Assembly (NCBI GenBank): GCA_946557785.1 | Contig: CAMNTH010000022.1 | Location: 1-55,389, forward strand | Origin: an uncultured Blautia sp. | Lineage (GTDB): Bacteria > Bacillota > Clostridia > Lachnospirales > Lachnospiraceae | Length of the DNA: 55,389 nucleotides | Direction of reading: 5' to 3' | Shown here: positions 25,829 to 34,579 of the stretch, piece by piece | Layout: each line of letters begins with the position of its first letter | Numbering within the stretch: position 1 is the first letter of the stretch | Position numbers and translations under genes: made by a program | Notes under the pieces: generated by a model | Seen by the model: only the letters and a program-made list of their open reading frames with translations | What the model was told of the DNA's origin: nothing | The model's database searches: none

Positions 25829-27100
25829 TTATTCGCTGCGCAGCGCATCAATAGGATTCAGGTTAGAAGCCTTTACAGAAGGCAGCAATCCAAAGATAAC
25901 ACCGATCAGCATAGAAAACATCACAGAGCCGATAATTGCAGGAATGCTGATGGCCGTGGGCGAACCGGACAGCCGGGAAACCACCTTGGAAAGGGCGATA
26001 CCCAATGCCACGCCGATCAGGCCGCCAATACTGGTAAGCACTGCTGCCTCTGTAAGGAACTGGAACAGTATGGTTTTCTTCCTTGCACCAATGGCCTTTT
26101 TCAAACCGATTTCCTTTGTTCGCTCTGTAACAGAAACCAGCATAATGTTCATAACACCGATGCCGCCTACCAGAAGAGAAATGCTGGCGATCCAGATCAG
26201 CTGCTGATTTGTGCTCTCACTGAGCTTCTGGAGATTCTTCACACGTTCCATAACATCATCCGCACGGTATTCATATTTATTACCGCTCTCCTCCGAACCT
26301 GAGCCTGTGCTTAAATACTGATTCAGAACCTTGGCAGCCGCATTTCCCGCAGTACTCATGTTATCCGTTGAATTTGCACGGATAATGGCATTTTCAGGTT
26401 CATCAAATTTAAATACCATAGGCCAGCATCTGGAAGGAATCATTACCGTTCCCATGACAGTCTGATAATACTCAAAAAACTGGCTGACGTTCTCTATGTT
26501 AGGAAGATAGTCTTCATTCTGCTGAACCACCCCAACCACGGTAAATGGCTCTGACCCAACTTCTATAATCTTTCCTACCGGATCTTCACCTGAAAAAAGG
26601 GTTTCTGCAGCGCTCCTGTCTACAAGAGCCACTTTATGAAGCTCATCATAGTCTTTCTGGACAAAACCTCTGCCAGACTGTACCCGATAACCACAGGTAT
26701 CAAGAAAGTTCAGGTCTATCCCATTAATTTTTCCGCCGTTAAAGCTGATATTCTGGTAGTATACGCTTCCGGAATAAGTTCTTCCATAGAAAAAAGTCGC
26801 ATTTTCTACGGAATCCAGTTCCAGCACCTCTTCCTTCTGTTCTGGGGTAAGGAGCGGGGGCGTACCTCCTCCCATACCATAATCCATATCATAGGTTGAA
26901 TCTCCATAATAAAGGCTGATGTTCACCGTATTATTGCCTGATCCAATCAGGTCCTCTTTAATCTGCTCACTGGTTCCTTTGATGGTAGAAACAATGGCAA
27001 TGATGGAGGCAATTCCGATAATGATTCCCAGCATGGTTAAAAAGGAACGCATTTTATGGGACCAGATCCCCTGAAAAGATAATCTTATATTTTCAATCAT
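25829..27100 (-). CDS. MacB-type ABC transporter permease
   Basis: A 423-residue FtsX/MacB permease: one membrane segment (about 18-40), a MacB periplasmic-core domain (about 45-290) and three C-terminal segments. The conserved block VGGIGVMNIMLVSVTERTKE followed by IGLKKAIGARKKTILFQFL (about 313-350) is diagnostic. The C-terminus ASNLNPIDALRSE is also typical. It forms an exporter or mechanotransmission complex with the LolD-type ATPase and the two adaptors upstream. GGAGG precedes the start. Substrate is not predictable; relatives export peptides or act in envelope stress. Confidence 0.95.
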   Translation of the reverse strand: MIENIRLSFQGIWSHKMRSFLTMLGIIIGIASIIAIVSTIKGTSEQIKEDLIGSGNNTVNISLYYGDSTYDMDYGMGGGTPPLLTPEQKEEVLELDSVENATFFYGRTYSGSVYYQNISFNGGKINGIDLNFLDTCGYRVQSGRGFVQKDYDELHKVALVDRSAAETLFSGEDPVGKIIEVGSEPFTVVGVVQQNEDYLPNIENVSQFFEYYQTVMGTVMIPSRCWPMVFKFDEPENAIIRANSTDNMSTAGNAAAKVLNQYLSTGSGSEESGNKYEYRADDVMERVKNLQKLSESTNQQLIWIASISLLVGGIGVMNIMLVSVTERTKEIGLKKAIGARKKTILFQFLTEAAVLTSIGGLIGVALGIALSKVVSRLSGSPTAISIPAIIGSVMFSMLIGVIFGLLPSVKASNLNPIDALRSE

Positions 27101-27114
27101 ATCATCTGCCTCCT

Positions 27115-29097
27115 TTAATACCCATACAGCTCATCCAATGTTCCCTCTCTTGTCTTAACGCCCTCCTGGGCAGACTTTGCATAAGGAAATGCGATTTTAT
27201 CTTCCTTAGCAAGACCGCCTTTAACCAAAACGCTATAGCCTCCATTTACATTGCCTCCTACAGTAAGAAGCTGTTTTTTCAGAACGCCGTTATCATCTTT
27301 ATACACATAGCTCTTTCCATTTTCGGACAATACAAAGGCTTTCTCCAATACAAAGCTTCCTTTTACTGCACTTTCATTCTTCAAAGTAATCTGCAGCCAG
27401 TCGGACTCTGAAAGTTTTATCTTATCATCTGTTACCACGGCACTGAAGGTATAATAAGAAACATTGGGATTTCCGTCCCCATAGCCATAATGCTGGGAAG
27501 AAGCAGGATAATCGGAAACATCCACCACCTCTGCTTCAAAGTTTCCTTTTTCGTAACTGCTGCAGTTTAAAAGGCTTCCCTCTTTCACTTCATCCAGAAG
27601 AAGCTCGCTGACGGTTCCTTTTACATAGTAGCCATCTTTACTTTTCACAACAATAAATGCGTTTCCGGAAGATGTGCCTGTCAGCGGGTCTCCCACATAG
27701 GCAACTACTCCGTCAAGCTTACTGTAAATAATCTTTTTCTGCACCTTTTTCTCAAGTTTGGAAATGTTAATATCGCTTTCCTGGATATCCAGCTTCAAAC
27801 TTGCAATCTGGTTCTGTTTCTGCTTAATTGCATCCTTTCTGGAAAGGACAAGATCTCCTCCGCCAGGATCTCCTCCCATTCCGGGATCATCCGGGATTTC
27901 CGGTTCCTCCGGTCCATACTTATCCGCCTCATCTACTGTAAAATCCACCTCAGCCAATCCATTCGCCGGACTTCCAAGGACAGCGCCATTCAACAGATAA
28001 TATCCGATGCAGGATTCCTTACGGTCTTCAAAATTCGTAATGGTATCCCTTTCGTGGAATTCAATCTGATACCAGTAGGGGGTATCGCTCTCTACTCTGG
28101 TTCCGTCTTTGCTAAAGCCAGCCATTCGATTCAGGAATTCCCCGGTTACAGTAACCTTTCCTGTTGCCGCACTGCAAAGAAAGACAAAGGGCTCCAACTC
28201 ACTTCCCCTGCCTGTATACGGAATAGATTCTCCGTCAAGTTTCTGATAAAACATAGGACTGCCGTCATGAAATCCTGAGTTATCCTCTATAGGATAGGGA
28301 TTTAGATAATCCACATCTTCATCCAAAGCAGGAGTGGGGGTTGGAGTTGATTTTGGCGGATCATTTTCACCGGAAATAAATCCTCCGTCAGAACCAGTCC
28401 CTTCTCCGGAACTAAATTCGCTCCCAGAGGTTCCCGAAGCTCCATTTCCTTCGGCTCCGCTTATATCTTTGTCCATGCTTCCTTCTATATCCGTATCTTG
28501 GGCAGTCTGCATATTCTCCATATCCATGGTCTCGGAATCCGTAAACATATCCCCCATAGCGGCAGCCAGAAGAACCGGGCTTACAGCTGCGGCCAGATAA
28601 TTCTCCCTCCATACAGCTGCGGAAGCTTCATCATCCTCCCTGGTACTGCTAAGCCTATCCTGATCATCAATGGGAAGCGTATCGTCTTCCTCTACAATGG
28701 GTCCTCCATGCTGCAGGCTGTAAAGCCGTTTTTCTGCTTTTTTGAGATCCAGTTCCTGCTGCTGCTTTTTCAGCTTCGCAATATTCAGTTCCATTTCCAC
28801 AAGAGTCATGTCAAATGTAATCAGGGTATCGCCTTGTTTTACAGAATCGCCCTGCTGTACAGGAACATCCTGCACCACCATATCCTTATCTACATATATG
28901 CTCTGGGAAACATTGGTGGTAACATTTCCGTCCAAATATGTATTCTGGCTATAAAAATCACCGGCAATGCTTCCTACATCTACTACCAACACTTCGGCCT
29001 CATTGGATTTCTTAATATATCTGGCGCCTCCGGCACCGGCGCCAACTACAAGCGCAGTCACTACCACACCGGCAATTACTTTTTTTGTCCGGTTCAT
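27115..29097 (-). CDS. HlyD-type adaptor with a 285-residue insertion
   Basis: A 660-residue adaptor, far longer than the usual 350-450. It has an N-terminal membrane anchor (about 6-25), the first lipoyl half (VPVQQGDSVKQGDTLITFD, about 78-96) and the first coiled-coil helix (about 97-130). An insertion (about 131-415) follows: an acidic Gly/Ser-rich segment, a PTPTPTP linker, a globular beta-rich block (about 265-390) and a Pro/Gly-rich exit. Then come the second helix (about 416-458), the second lipoyl half (LDGVVAYVGDPLTGT) and barrel domains. The insertion occupies the hairpin tip, where adaptors normally meet the next component. It overlaps the ATPase gene by 4 nt and precedes the MacB-like permease. 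Confidence 0.9.
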   Translation of the reverse strand: MNRTKKVIAGVVVTALVVGAGAGGARYIKKSNEAEVLVVDVGSIAGDFYSQNTYLDGNVTTNVSQSIYVDKDMVVQDVPVQQGDSVKQGDTLITFDMTLVEMELNIAKLKKQQQELDLKKAEKRLYSLQHGGPIVEEDDTLPIDDQDRLSSTREDDEASAAVWRENYLAAAVSPVLLAAAMGDMFTDSETMDMENMQTAQDTDIEGSMDKDISGAEGNGASGTSGSEFSSGEGTGSDGGFISGENDPPKSTPTPTPALDEDVDYLNPYPIEDNSGFHDGSPMFYQKLDGESIPYTGRGSELEPFVFLCSAATGKVTVTGEFLNRMAGFSKDGTRVESDTPYWYQIEFHERDTITNFEDRKESCIGYYLLNGAVLGSPANGLAEVDFTVDEADKYGPEEPEIPDDPGMGGDPGGGDLVLSRKDAIKQKQNQIASLKLDIQESDINISKLEKKVQKKIIYSKLDGVVAYVGDPLTGTSSGNAFIVVKSKDGYYVKGTVSELLLDEVKEGSLLNCSSYEKGNFEAEVVDVSDYPASSQHYGYGDGNPNVSYYTFSAVVTDDKIKLSESDWLQITLKNESAVKGSFVLEKAFVLSENGKSYVYKDDNGVLKKQLLTVGGNVNGGYSVLVKGGLAKEDKIAFPYAKSAQEGVKTREGTLDELYGY

Positions 29098-29774
29098 GGC
29101 TTCACCTCTTTCTCCTTCAGTTCACCATCCCGTATCATTACAACACGCTTCGCATGGGCCGCGATCTCCGGATCATGGGTGATCATCAGAACTGATACGC
29201 CCTCGTCATTCAAGGCTTTAAAAAGCTCCATCACCTGTGCTCCGGACTTACTGTCCAAAGCACCGGTAGGTTCATCGGCCAAAAGCAGCTTAGGGCTATT
29301 CACAATTGCCCTGGCAATGGCCACACGCTGCATCTGGCCTCCGGAAAGCTGATTCGGCCGGAAATCCACACGGTCGGAAAGCCCCACACGCTCCAAAGCC
29401 TTTAATGCCTTAGCTCTTCGCTCCTTTTTCGGCACCCTGGCATAATTCAGGGGCATTTCCACATTGGAAAGTGCGCTCTGTCTGGGAAGCAGATGGAAGC
29501 TCTGGAATACAAATCCAATCTTATGAAGACGAATATCAGACATCTCATTCTCAGAGCAGTTCTGCATATCCATTCCATCCAGCTTAAAGCTTCCTTCTGT
29601 TGCCTTATCCAGGCATCCTATAATATTCATCAGCGTGGATTTTCCGGAACCGGACGGCCCCATGATAGCCACATACTCTCCCTCTTCCATGGAAAAATTC
29701 ACATCCTTCAATACAGGAACCGTTATTTTTCCCTGCTGATAATTCTTATAAATCCCTTTTAGTTCCAGAATCAT
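29094..29774 (-). CDS. MacB/LolD-type ABC ATPase
   Basis: A 226-residue ATP-binding subunit: Walker A GPSGSGKST (about 39-47), Q-loop FVFQSFHLL, signature LSGGQMQR, Walker B LLLADEPTGALD and H-loop MITHD. The DEPTGALDS block and the size are those of the MacB/LolD/FtsE class. It overlaps the first adaptor gene by 4 nt and the second adaptor gene by 4 nt, so all are translationally coupled. It should energise the permease at 25829-27100. This is the only ABC ATPase gene in the window. Confidence 0.97.
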   Translation of the reverse strand: MILELKGIYKNYQQGKITVPVLKDVNFSMEEGEYVAIMGPSGSGKSTLMNIIGCLDKATEGSFKLDGMDMQNCSENEMSDIRLHKIGFVFQSFHLLPRQSALSNVEMPLNYARVPKKERRAKALKALERVGLSDRVDFRPNQLSGGQMQRVAIARAIVNSPKLLLADEPTGALDSKSGAQVMELFKALNDEGVSVLMITHDPEIAAHAKRVVMIRDGELKEKEVKP

Positions 29775-31276
29775 CCTAAATCCTCCGCATTATCTACCAG
29801 AACGTCTTCCTCGTATGCCTCTTCTCCGGACTCATTAAATTCATCAACAGGCACCATATCATCAAAGGAAACCTCACCCGGATCCATGATTACATCTTCA
29901 CCTTGATATTCCCCTTCCATGATAACCCCCTCTTCTGTATACTCCCCGGGATCCTCACTCATGTCAGTGCTTTCCATCTCTTCTACAGATGGCATATCCT
30001 CTCCCGTATATTCCGTCTCACTGTATTCCGGAAGCTCCATATTCTCAAGGGCAGTCTCGCTGGTGGTGGTAGACATTCCTTCTTCCAGGTTCTCCTGAGG
30101 GTATGCGATCCAGTCCTTTAAAGACAATCCATCCACAATCTCATATTCACCCAAATTTTCATCATATTTTCCAAGAATTACATTCCGCTTCTCCAACTTC
30201 TCCTTATCATTAGCTACCCATACATAAGGATCCTCCGTGTCCAGACCTGCAATATAAAATTCATTCAGCCACAAGCCATCCTTTTTATCTTCCTGTCCGT
30301 CATCTCTCTCTATATAAACATGCTGTCCAAGCATCAGGCCTTCAGAAGAATCCAGCGCAACATAAAAGGGATATGTACTGGACGTTGTCTGACCATCTCC
30401 TGTATCCATCATGCCAAACATGCTATTGTTATTCCCTGCAACCGCATTCTCCCGATCCACAGCCCCAAGCATTCCGCGCCAAACCTGGCTGTCATCTAAA
30501 CGGGAACGCACGATCATGGGAGTCCCTTCAATAAGGGTCTGGGCTTCCATCTCATTTACCTGGCCTTTAACACGGTAGGCTCCTGTACTCAGGATGGTGA
30601 TAAAAGCATTGCTTTCTCCATCGGAATTCCCCATATAGGCATCATAACCTTCTTCCATAATATCTCCGTCCTCTGTAGACATCTTGGAAGTGTCGATTTT
30701 CTGGATCACCCCGTCAATCTCGCTTCTAACCTCTGTATTTCCGGTAGCATTCTGCAGCTTCTGGATCTCTGCTTCCTTACTCTTCTGGTCATATTCATTT
30801 TTCTTCAGATTCATCTTATTTGTTTCAATCTCAATAGTATAGGAAAGCTGGTTATCCTTTTTGGCCTGTTTCTTTTCCTTTTCCAGCGTAGCTATCTGGT
30901 CTTTTAGGCTTAACGCCTCGTTCTTCAGTCTGTCCAGATCAAGCTTCGCCTGCTGCAGATCTTCCTGTATACTGCTTAAATCATATTCAAACAGAAGCTG
31001 CCCCTTGGTTACTTCCTGGCCAGCTTTTACATTTACAGCCTTCACCTTACGGCCGCCTTCAATATTTACCTCTACAGTCTCCTGCGGTTCCACCACCCCG
31101 GCATATCGGTTGCTAACTCCGGATACAGCCCCTGTAATAGTGCCGACTGTTGATACATAAACAGCCGGTGCGCCGGATACGCCTGCTGTTTCGCCACTGT
31201 AATAATGCCACGCATAACCGCCGGCCCCGACAGCCACTGCCAAAATCACTCCAACGACTATAAAACCTTTCTTCAT
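29771..31276 (-). CDS. HlyD-type adaptor with long acidic tail
   Basis: The first gene of the exporter operon encodes an adaptor of about 501 residues. It has a membrane anchor (about 3-22), a lipoyl half (VNVKAGQEVTKGQLLFEYD), coiled-coil helices (about 100-180), the second lipoyl half (EVRSEIDGVIQKIDTSKMS) and barrel domains. The last roughly 95 residues are strongly acidic and repetitive in style (EYSETEYTGEDMPSVEEM and similar), of unknown role. The frame extends to a TTG at 31288. The ATG at 31276, 5 nt after GGAGG, is the better start. It overlaps the ATPase gene by 4 nt. Confidence 0.92.
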   Translation of the reverse strand: MKKGFIVVGVILAVAVGAGGYAWHYYSGETAGVSGAPAVYVSTVGTITGAVSGVSNRYAGVVEPQETVEVNIEGGRKVKAVNVKAGQEVTKGQLLFEYDLSSIQEDLQQAKLDLDRLKNEALSLKDQIATLEKEKKQAKKDNQLSYTIEIETNKMNLKKNEYDQKSKEAEIQKLQNATGNTEVRSEIDGVIQKIDTSKMSTEDGDIMEEGYDAYMGNSDGESNAFITILSTGAYRVKGQVNEMEAQTLIEGTPMIVRSRLDDSQVWRGMLGAVDRENAVAGNNNSMFGMMDTGDGQTTSSTYPFYVALDSSEGLMLGQHVYIERDDGQEDKKDGLWLNEFYIAGLDTEDPYVWVANDKEKLEKRNVILGKYDENLGEYEIVDGLSLKDWIAYPQENLEEGMSTTTSETALENMELPEYSETEYTGEDMPSVEEMESTDMSEDPGEYTEEGVIMEGEYQGEDVIMDPGEVSFDDMVPVDEFNESGEEAYEEDVLVDNAEDLG

Positions 31277-31323
31277 TGCTGCCTCCAATCGCGCTAAACT
31301 ATAAGCATCTTTTTCACTGCCTT

Positions 31324-31329
31324 ATTATA
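31324..31329 (-). promoter_or_regulatory. -10 box of the exporter operon
   Basis: Minus-strand TATAAT, about 48 nt upstream of the first adaptor ATG. No good -35 hexamer is seen at 16-18 bp, so expression may depend on an activator. Confidence 0.5.
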
Positions 31330-31440
31330 GCATATCATAGCAGATTACGAGTAAAAAGAAAAGTACTCTAAGGAAACAGTTCACTTTTCACAAAAAATTC
31401 ATCCTTTTTTTATAAAATCCGTATAATTTCAAGCCATTTT

Positions 31441-31469
31441 TGACTTTTCATGAAATATCTGGTAAAATG
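31441..31469 (+). promoter_or_regulatory. Promoter for the lipoprotein gene
   Basis: TTGACT (31441-31446), 17 bp, TAAAAT (31464-31469), 32 nt upstream of the ATG. Confidence 0.8.
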
Positions 31470-31501
31470 ATTTGGAATAATTTGGAAAGGAAAGGACCCG
31501 T

Positions 31502-32647
31502 ATGAAGCTAGCAAAACGTCTGCTGCCTCTTCTTTTGTTTATCCTGGCCCTCACCGGACTGGGCTGTTCCCACCTGGATAAAACAAATGTAGAATCAGCA
31601 ATCACAAATGAACTGGATTTGCTCAAAAAACTGGATTCAGAAACGGCACAAAAGTATATTTCCTACAAAGAACTATTTCCTGACGCCACAGAAGAAACAG
31701 AACTTTCTTCCGAAATACAAGAAGTATTTTCTCTCTTCTTCCAAAATTTTGATTACAAAATTTTGGATATTGACGTCGACAAAAATGCCAAAACAGCAAC
31801 TGCCTCTATCCGTCTTTCTACCATAGACGCCAGCTCTCTTACAAAGGACTATGCAAAGGCGCAGCTGGAAACAGAAATCCTGGCAGCCGCTTCCTCAGGC
31901 TCCCAAAGCACAGAAGAATCCATTGTCTCTCTGGAAGAACGCTATCTTATTCTCAATAAGCTTCTGAAAGAAAACAAGTACGATGCCATAGAAAACAATT
32001 GCACCATACAGTTGAGAAACACAAGCGATGATGGAGAGTTTTGGGTAATTAAACGGACTCATTCCCTGGAGAATGACCTGGTCGGCGGTCTTATGACTTA
32101 TCTGTCCGACAGCGACACGCTGTCCCCTCAGGATACCCTTGATATCTATCTAAAAACCCTGAAAAGCATGGATACGACCCAAATGAGCAACTATCTTGGA
32201 ATAGAAGATATTCTAAATGCTTCTGATCCCGCCAAAAGCGCACTGGCCGCCGCCCTTGTGGAGCAGGTACATAAAAATTTCAACTACGAAGTAAAAGAAA
32301 GCACTGCCAAAGGTTATACTGCAACCGTAGAAACAGAGGTAACCACCTTTGACAGTGATGCCATTCTGGAACAATATCAAAAAGAGCTGGAGGAATATCT
32401 GGCATCCCCTTCGGCTGTGATTGACGGTTCAGAAAAGCGCTACGAAAAATCCTATGAGCTTCTTTTAAAAAATATTAATGAAAACGACGCAGTCACCACA
32501 GCATCCGCTACATTTCTGCTGGTGAATGATGGGGTGTCCTGGAAGCTTGCAGATAATAATCATGATCTTGGAAATGCCATTTTCGGCACACTTGCCACCT
32601 CTCCTGTAGAGGACTCTGATTATGAGGAATACTCCTTAGACGAATAA
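31502..32647 (+). CDS. Lipoprotein with two similar domains (DUF5105-like)
   Basis: A 381-residue lipoprotein with signal peptide and lipobox LTGLGC (Cys 22). Two halves appear related. Each has a helical part followed by a beta part: QNFDYKILDIDVDKNAKTAT (about 84-103) resembles KNFNYEVKESTAKGYTATVE (about 258-277). Each half then continues with a T.DA.. segment. This matches the general look of DUF5105 or related NTF2-like lipoproteins of Clostridia; function is unknown. It is monocistronic between its own promoter and a strong bidirectional terminator, and divergent from the exporter operon. Confidence 0.82.
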   Translation: MKLAKRLLPLLLFILALTGLGCSHLDKTNVESAITNELDLLKKLDSETAQKYISYKELFPDATEETELSSEIQEVFSLFFQNFDYKILDIDVDKNAKTATASIRLSTIDASSLTKDYAKAQLETEILAAASSGSQSTEESIVSLEERYLILNKLLKENKYDAIENNCTIQLRNTSDDGEFWVIKRTHSLENDLVGGLMTYLSDSDTLSPQDTLDIYLKTLKSMDTTQMSNYLGIEDILNASDPAKSALAAALVEQVHKNFNYEVKESTAKGYTATVETEVTTFDSDAILEQYQKELEEYLASPSAVIDGSEKRYEKSYELLLKNINENDAVTTASATFLLVNDGVSWKLADNNHDLGNAIFGTLATSPVEDSDYEEYSLDE

Positions 32648-32650
32648 ATA

Positions 32651-32704
32651 AAAAGTCCGAAGAAGACAATGACCAAATCCCGGCCTTGTCCGCTTCGGAC
32701 TTTT
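32651..32704. terminator. Bidirectional terminator
   Basis: A 12-bp stem (AAAAGTCCGAAG / CTTCGGACTTTT) with a 30-nt loop containing GACAA/TTGTC ends in T-runs on both strands. It serves the lipoprotein gene and the convergent aspS. Confidence 0.85.
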
Positions 32705-32717
32705 TTATAACATAAAT

Positions 32718-34511
32718 TTATTCATTTTCTTCTTCTGCAGCTGCCAGTGACAGCTCTTCCAGCTGATCAGAGCTTACATGGCTTGGAGACTCTGTCATGA
32801 GACAGGAAGCATCCTTCACCTTCGGAAATGCGATCACATCCCTGATGGTATCCGCTTTTGCCATGAGCATTACAAGGCGGTCCAGACCGTAAGCCAGTCC
32901 TGCATGAGGCGGAACACCATACTTAAAGGCATTCAGCAGGAAACCGAACTGTTCATAAGCAGCTTCCTTGGTAAAGCCAAGCTTCTCGAACATTTTTTCC
33001 TGAATATCATTCTGGTGGATCCTAACGCTTCCGCCGCCAATCTCATTGCCATTAAGCACAATATCATAAGCCTTTGCACGAACCTTCCCCGGATCCGTAT
33101 CCAGAAGAGACAGGTCCTCATCCATCAGCATGGTAAACGGATGGTGCATCGCAGTAAAGCGTTTCTCCTCTTCATTCCACTCCAAAAGCGGGAATTCCGT
33201 TACCCATACAAAGCGATATTCATTTTTATCCAGAAGCTCCATCTGCTTTGCAAGCTCCAGACGAAGTGCCCCAAGAACATCATAAACAACCTTATTCCTG
33301 TCTGCTGCAAAGAGAAGCAGATCTCCCGGCTTTCCCTCCATAGCCTGTACCAGAGCGTCCATCTCTTCTTCTTTCATAAATTTTGTAAAAGAAGACTTTC
33401 TGGTGCCGTCCTGTGAAATGGCAATGTATGCAAGGCCTTTGGCTCCGTAACCCTTGGCAAATTCTACCAGCTTGTCAATTTTTTTACGAGGCATTGCTCC
33501 CTGGCCTTCTGCATTAATGCCGCGAACGCTTCCTCCGCTTTCCAGCGCACCTTTAAATACGGCAAATTCACAGTCTTTCACTGTTTCGCTTACATCATGA
33601 AGCTCCATGCCAAAGCGCATGTCCGGTTTATCGGATCCAAAACGATCCATAGCTTCCTGCCAGGTGATTCTCTCAATCGGGAGCTTCACATCCACATCCA
33701 GCACTTCTTTGAAAATATATGCAAGATACCTTTCATTTACATCAATCACATCATCTACATCTACAAAGGAAAGCTCCATATCGATCTGCGTAAATTCAGG
33801 CTGACGGTCAGCCCTTAAATCCTCGTCACGGAAGCATCTTGCGATCTGGATATACCTGTCATAACCTGAGCACATCAAAAGCTGCTTGTAAAGCTGGGGA
33901 GACTGGGGCAGACCATAGAAACATCCCGGGTGTACACGGGACGGAACAAGATAATCTCTTGCACCTTCCGGAGTGCTCTTTCCAAGCATAGGAGTTTCAA
34001 TTTCCAGAAATCCTTCTTTTGCAAAAAATGCCCTGGTAAGCATTGCCACCTGGCTCTTCATCATCATCTTTCTCTGAAGATCCGGTCTTCTCAAATCCAA
34101 ATAGCGATATTTTAATCGAATCTCATCCTTAGTCTTACTATTTTCTTCAATGGGAAATGGAGGAACTTCGGATTCAGCCAGTACACGGAGACTCTTTGCG
34201 CGAAGCTCAATCTCTCCTGTTGCCAGATTTTCATTTACTGCACCGCCGCGCTTTTCCACAACACCTGTAACCGCAATCACAAATTCACTTCTTAATTTCC
34301 CTGCTTTTTCAAAACCAGCTTCATCAATGCTGCCGTTTTCAAAAATAAGCTGCATAATCCCGGAACGGTCTCGAAGATCCACAAAGATAATCCCGCCTTT
34401 GTTACGAGCCTTCTGCACCCATCCCATCAAAGTTACTTCACTGCCTGTCATTTCCGTAGTTACTTCTGCACAGCGGCAGGTTCTGTGCAGTCCTTGCATA
34501 CTTTCTGCCAT
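32718..34511 (-). CDS. aspS: Aspartyl-tRNA synthetase
   Basis: Class IIb synthetase of 597 residues, the normal bacterial length with the GAD insertion. It has an N-terminal OB-fold anticodon domain (GWVQKARNKGGIIFVDLRDR, about 30-49), motif 2 region RCFRDEDLRADRQPEFTQID (about 216-235) and motif 3 GLAYGLDRLVMLM near the C-terminus. Whether it is discriminating or charges tRNA-Asn as well cannot be settled by eye. GAGGAG precedes the ATG. It lies 68 nt downstream of hisS and ends at the shared terminator. No T-box leader is seen. Confidence 0.97.
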   Translation of the reverse strand: MAESMQGLHRTCRCAEVTTEMTGSEVTLMGWVQKARNKGGIIFVDLRDRSGIMQLIFENGSIDEAGFEKAGKLRSEFVIAVTGVVEKRGGAVNENLATGEIELRAKSLRVLAESEVPPFPIEENSKTKDEIRLKYRYLDLRRPDLQRKMMMKSQVAMLTRAFFAKEGFLEIETPMLGKSTPEGARDYLVPSRVHPGCFYGLPQSPQLYKQLLMCSGYDRYIQIARCFRDEDLRADRQPEFTQIDMELSFVDVDDVIDVNERYLAYIFKEVLDVDVKLPIERITWQEAMDRFGSDKPDMRFGMELHDVSETVKDCEFAVFKGALESGGSVRGINAEGQGAMPRKKIDKLVEFAKGYGAKGLAYIAISQDGTRKSSFTKFMKEEEMDALVQAMEGKPGDLLLFAADRNKVVYDVLGALRLELAKQMELLDKNEYRFVWVTEFPLLEWNEEEKRFTAMHHPFTMLMDEDLSLLDTDPGKVRAKAYDIVLNGNEIGGGSVRIHQNDIQEKMFEKLGFTKEAAYEQFGFLLNAFKYGVPPHAGLAYGLDRLVMLMAKADTIRDVIAFPKVKDASCLMTESPSHVSSDQLEELSLAAAEEENE

Positions 34512-34579
34512 GATCTTCTCCTCTTTTCCTGCTGCAGCACTTTTTAGGCTGCAGGCACTTGCTTTCCCTGACTGGGATA

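Noticed and set aside
28498..29352. 284-codon plus-strand ORF opposite the second adaptor and the ATPase gene
   Set aside because: It is antisense to two conserved genes and spans their junction; the His/Ile-rich composition is that of a shadow frame.
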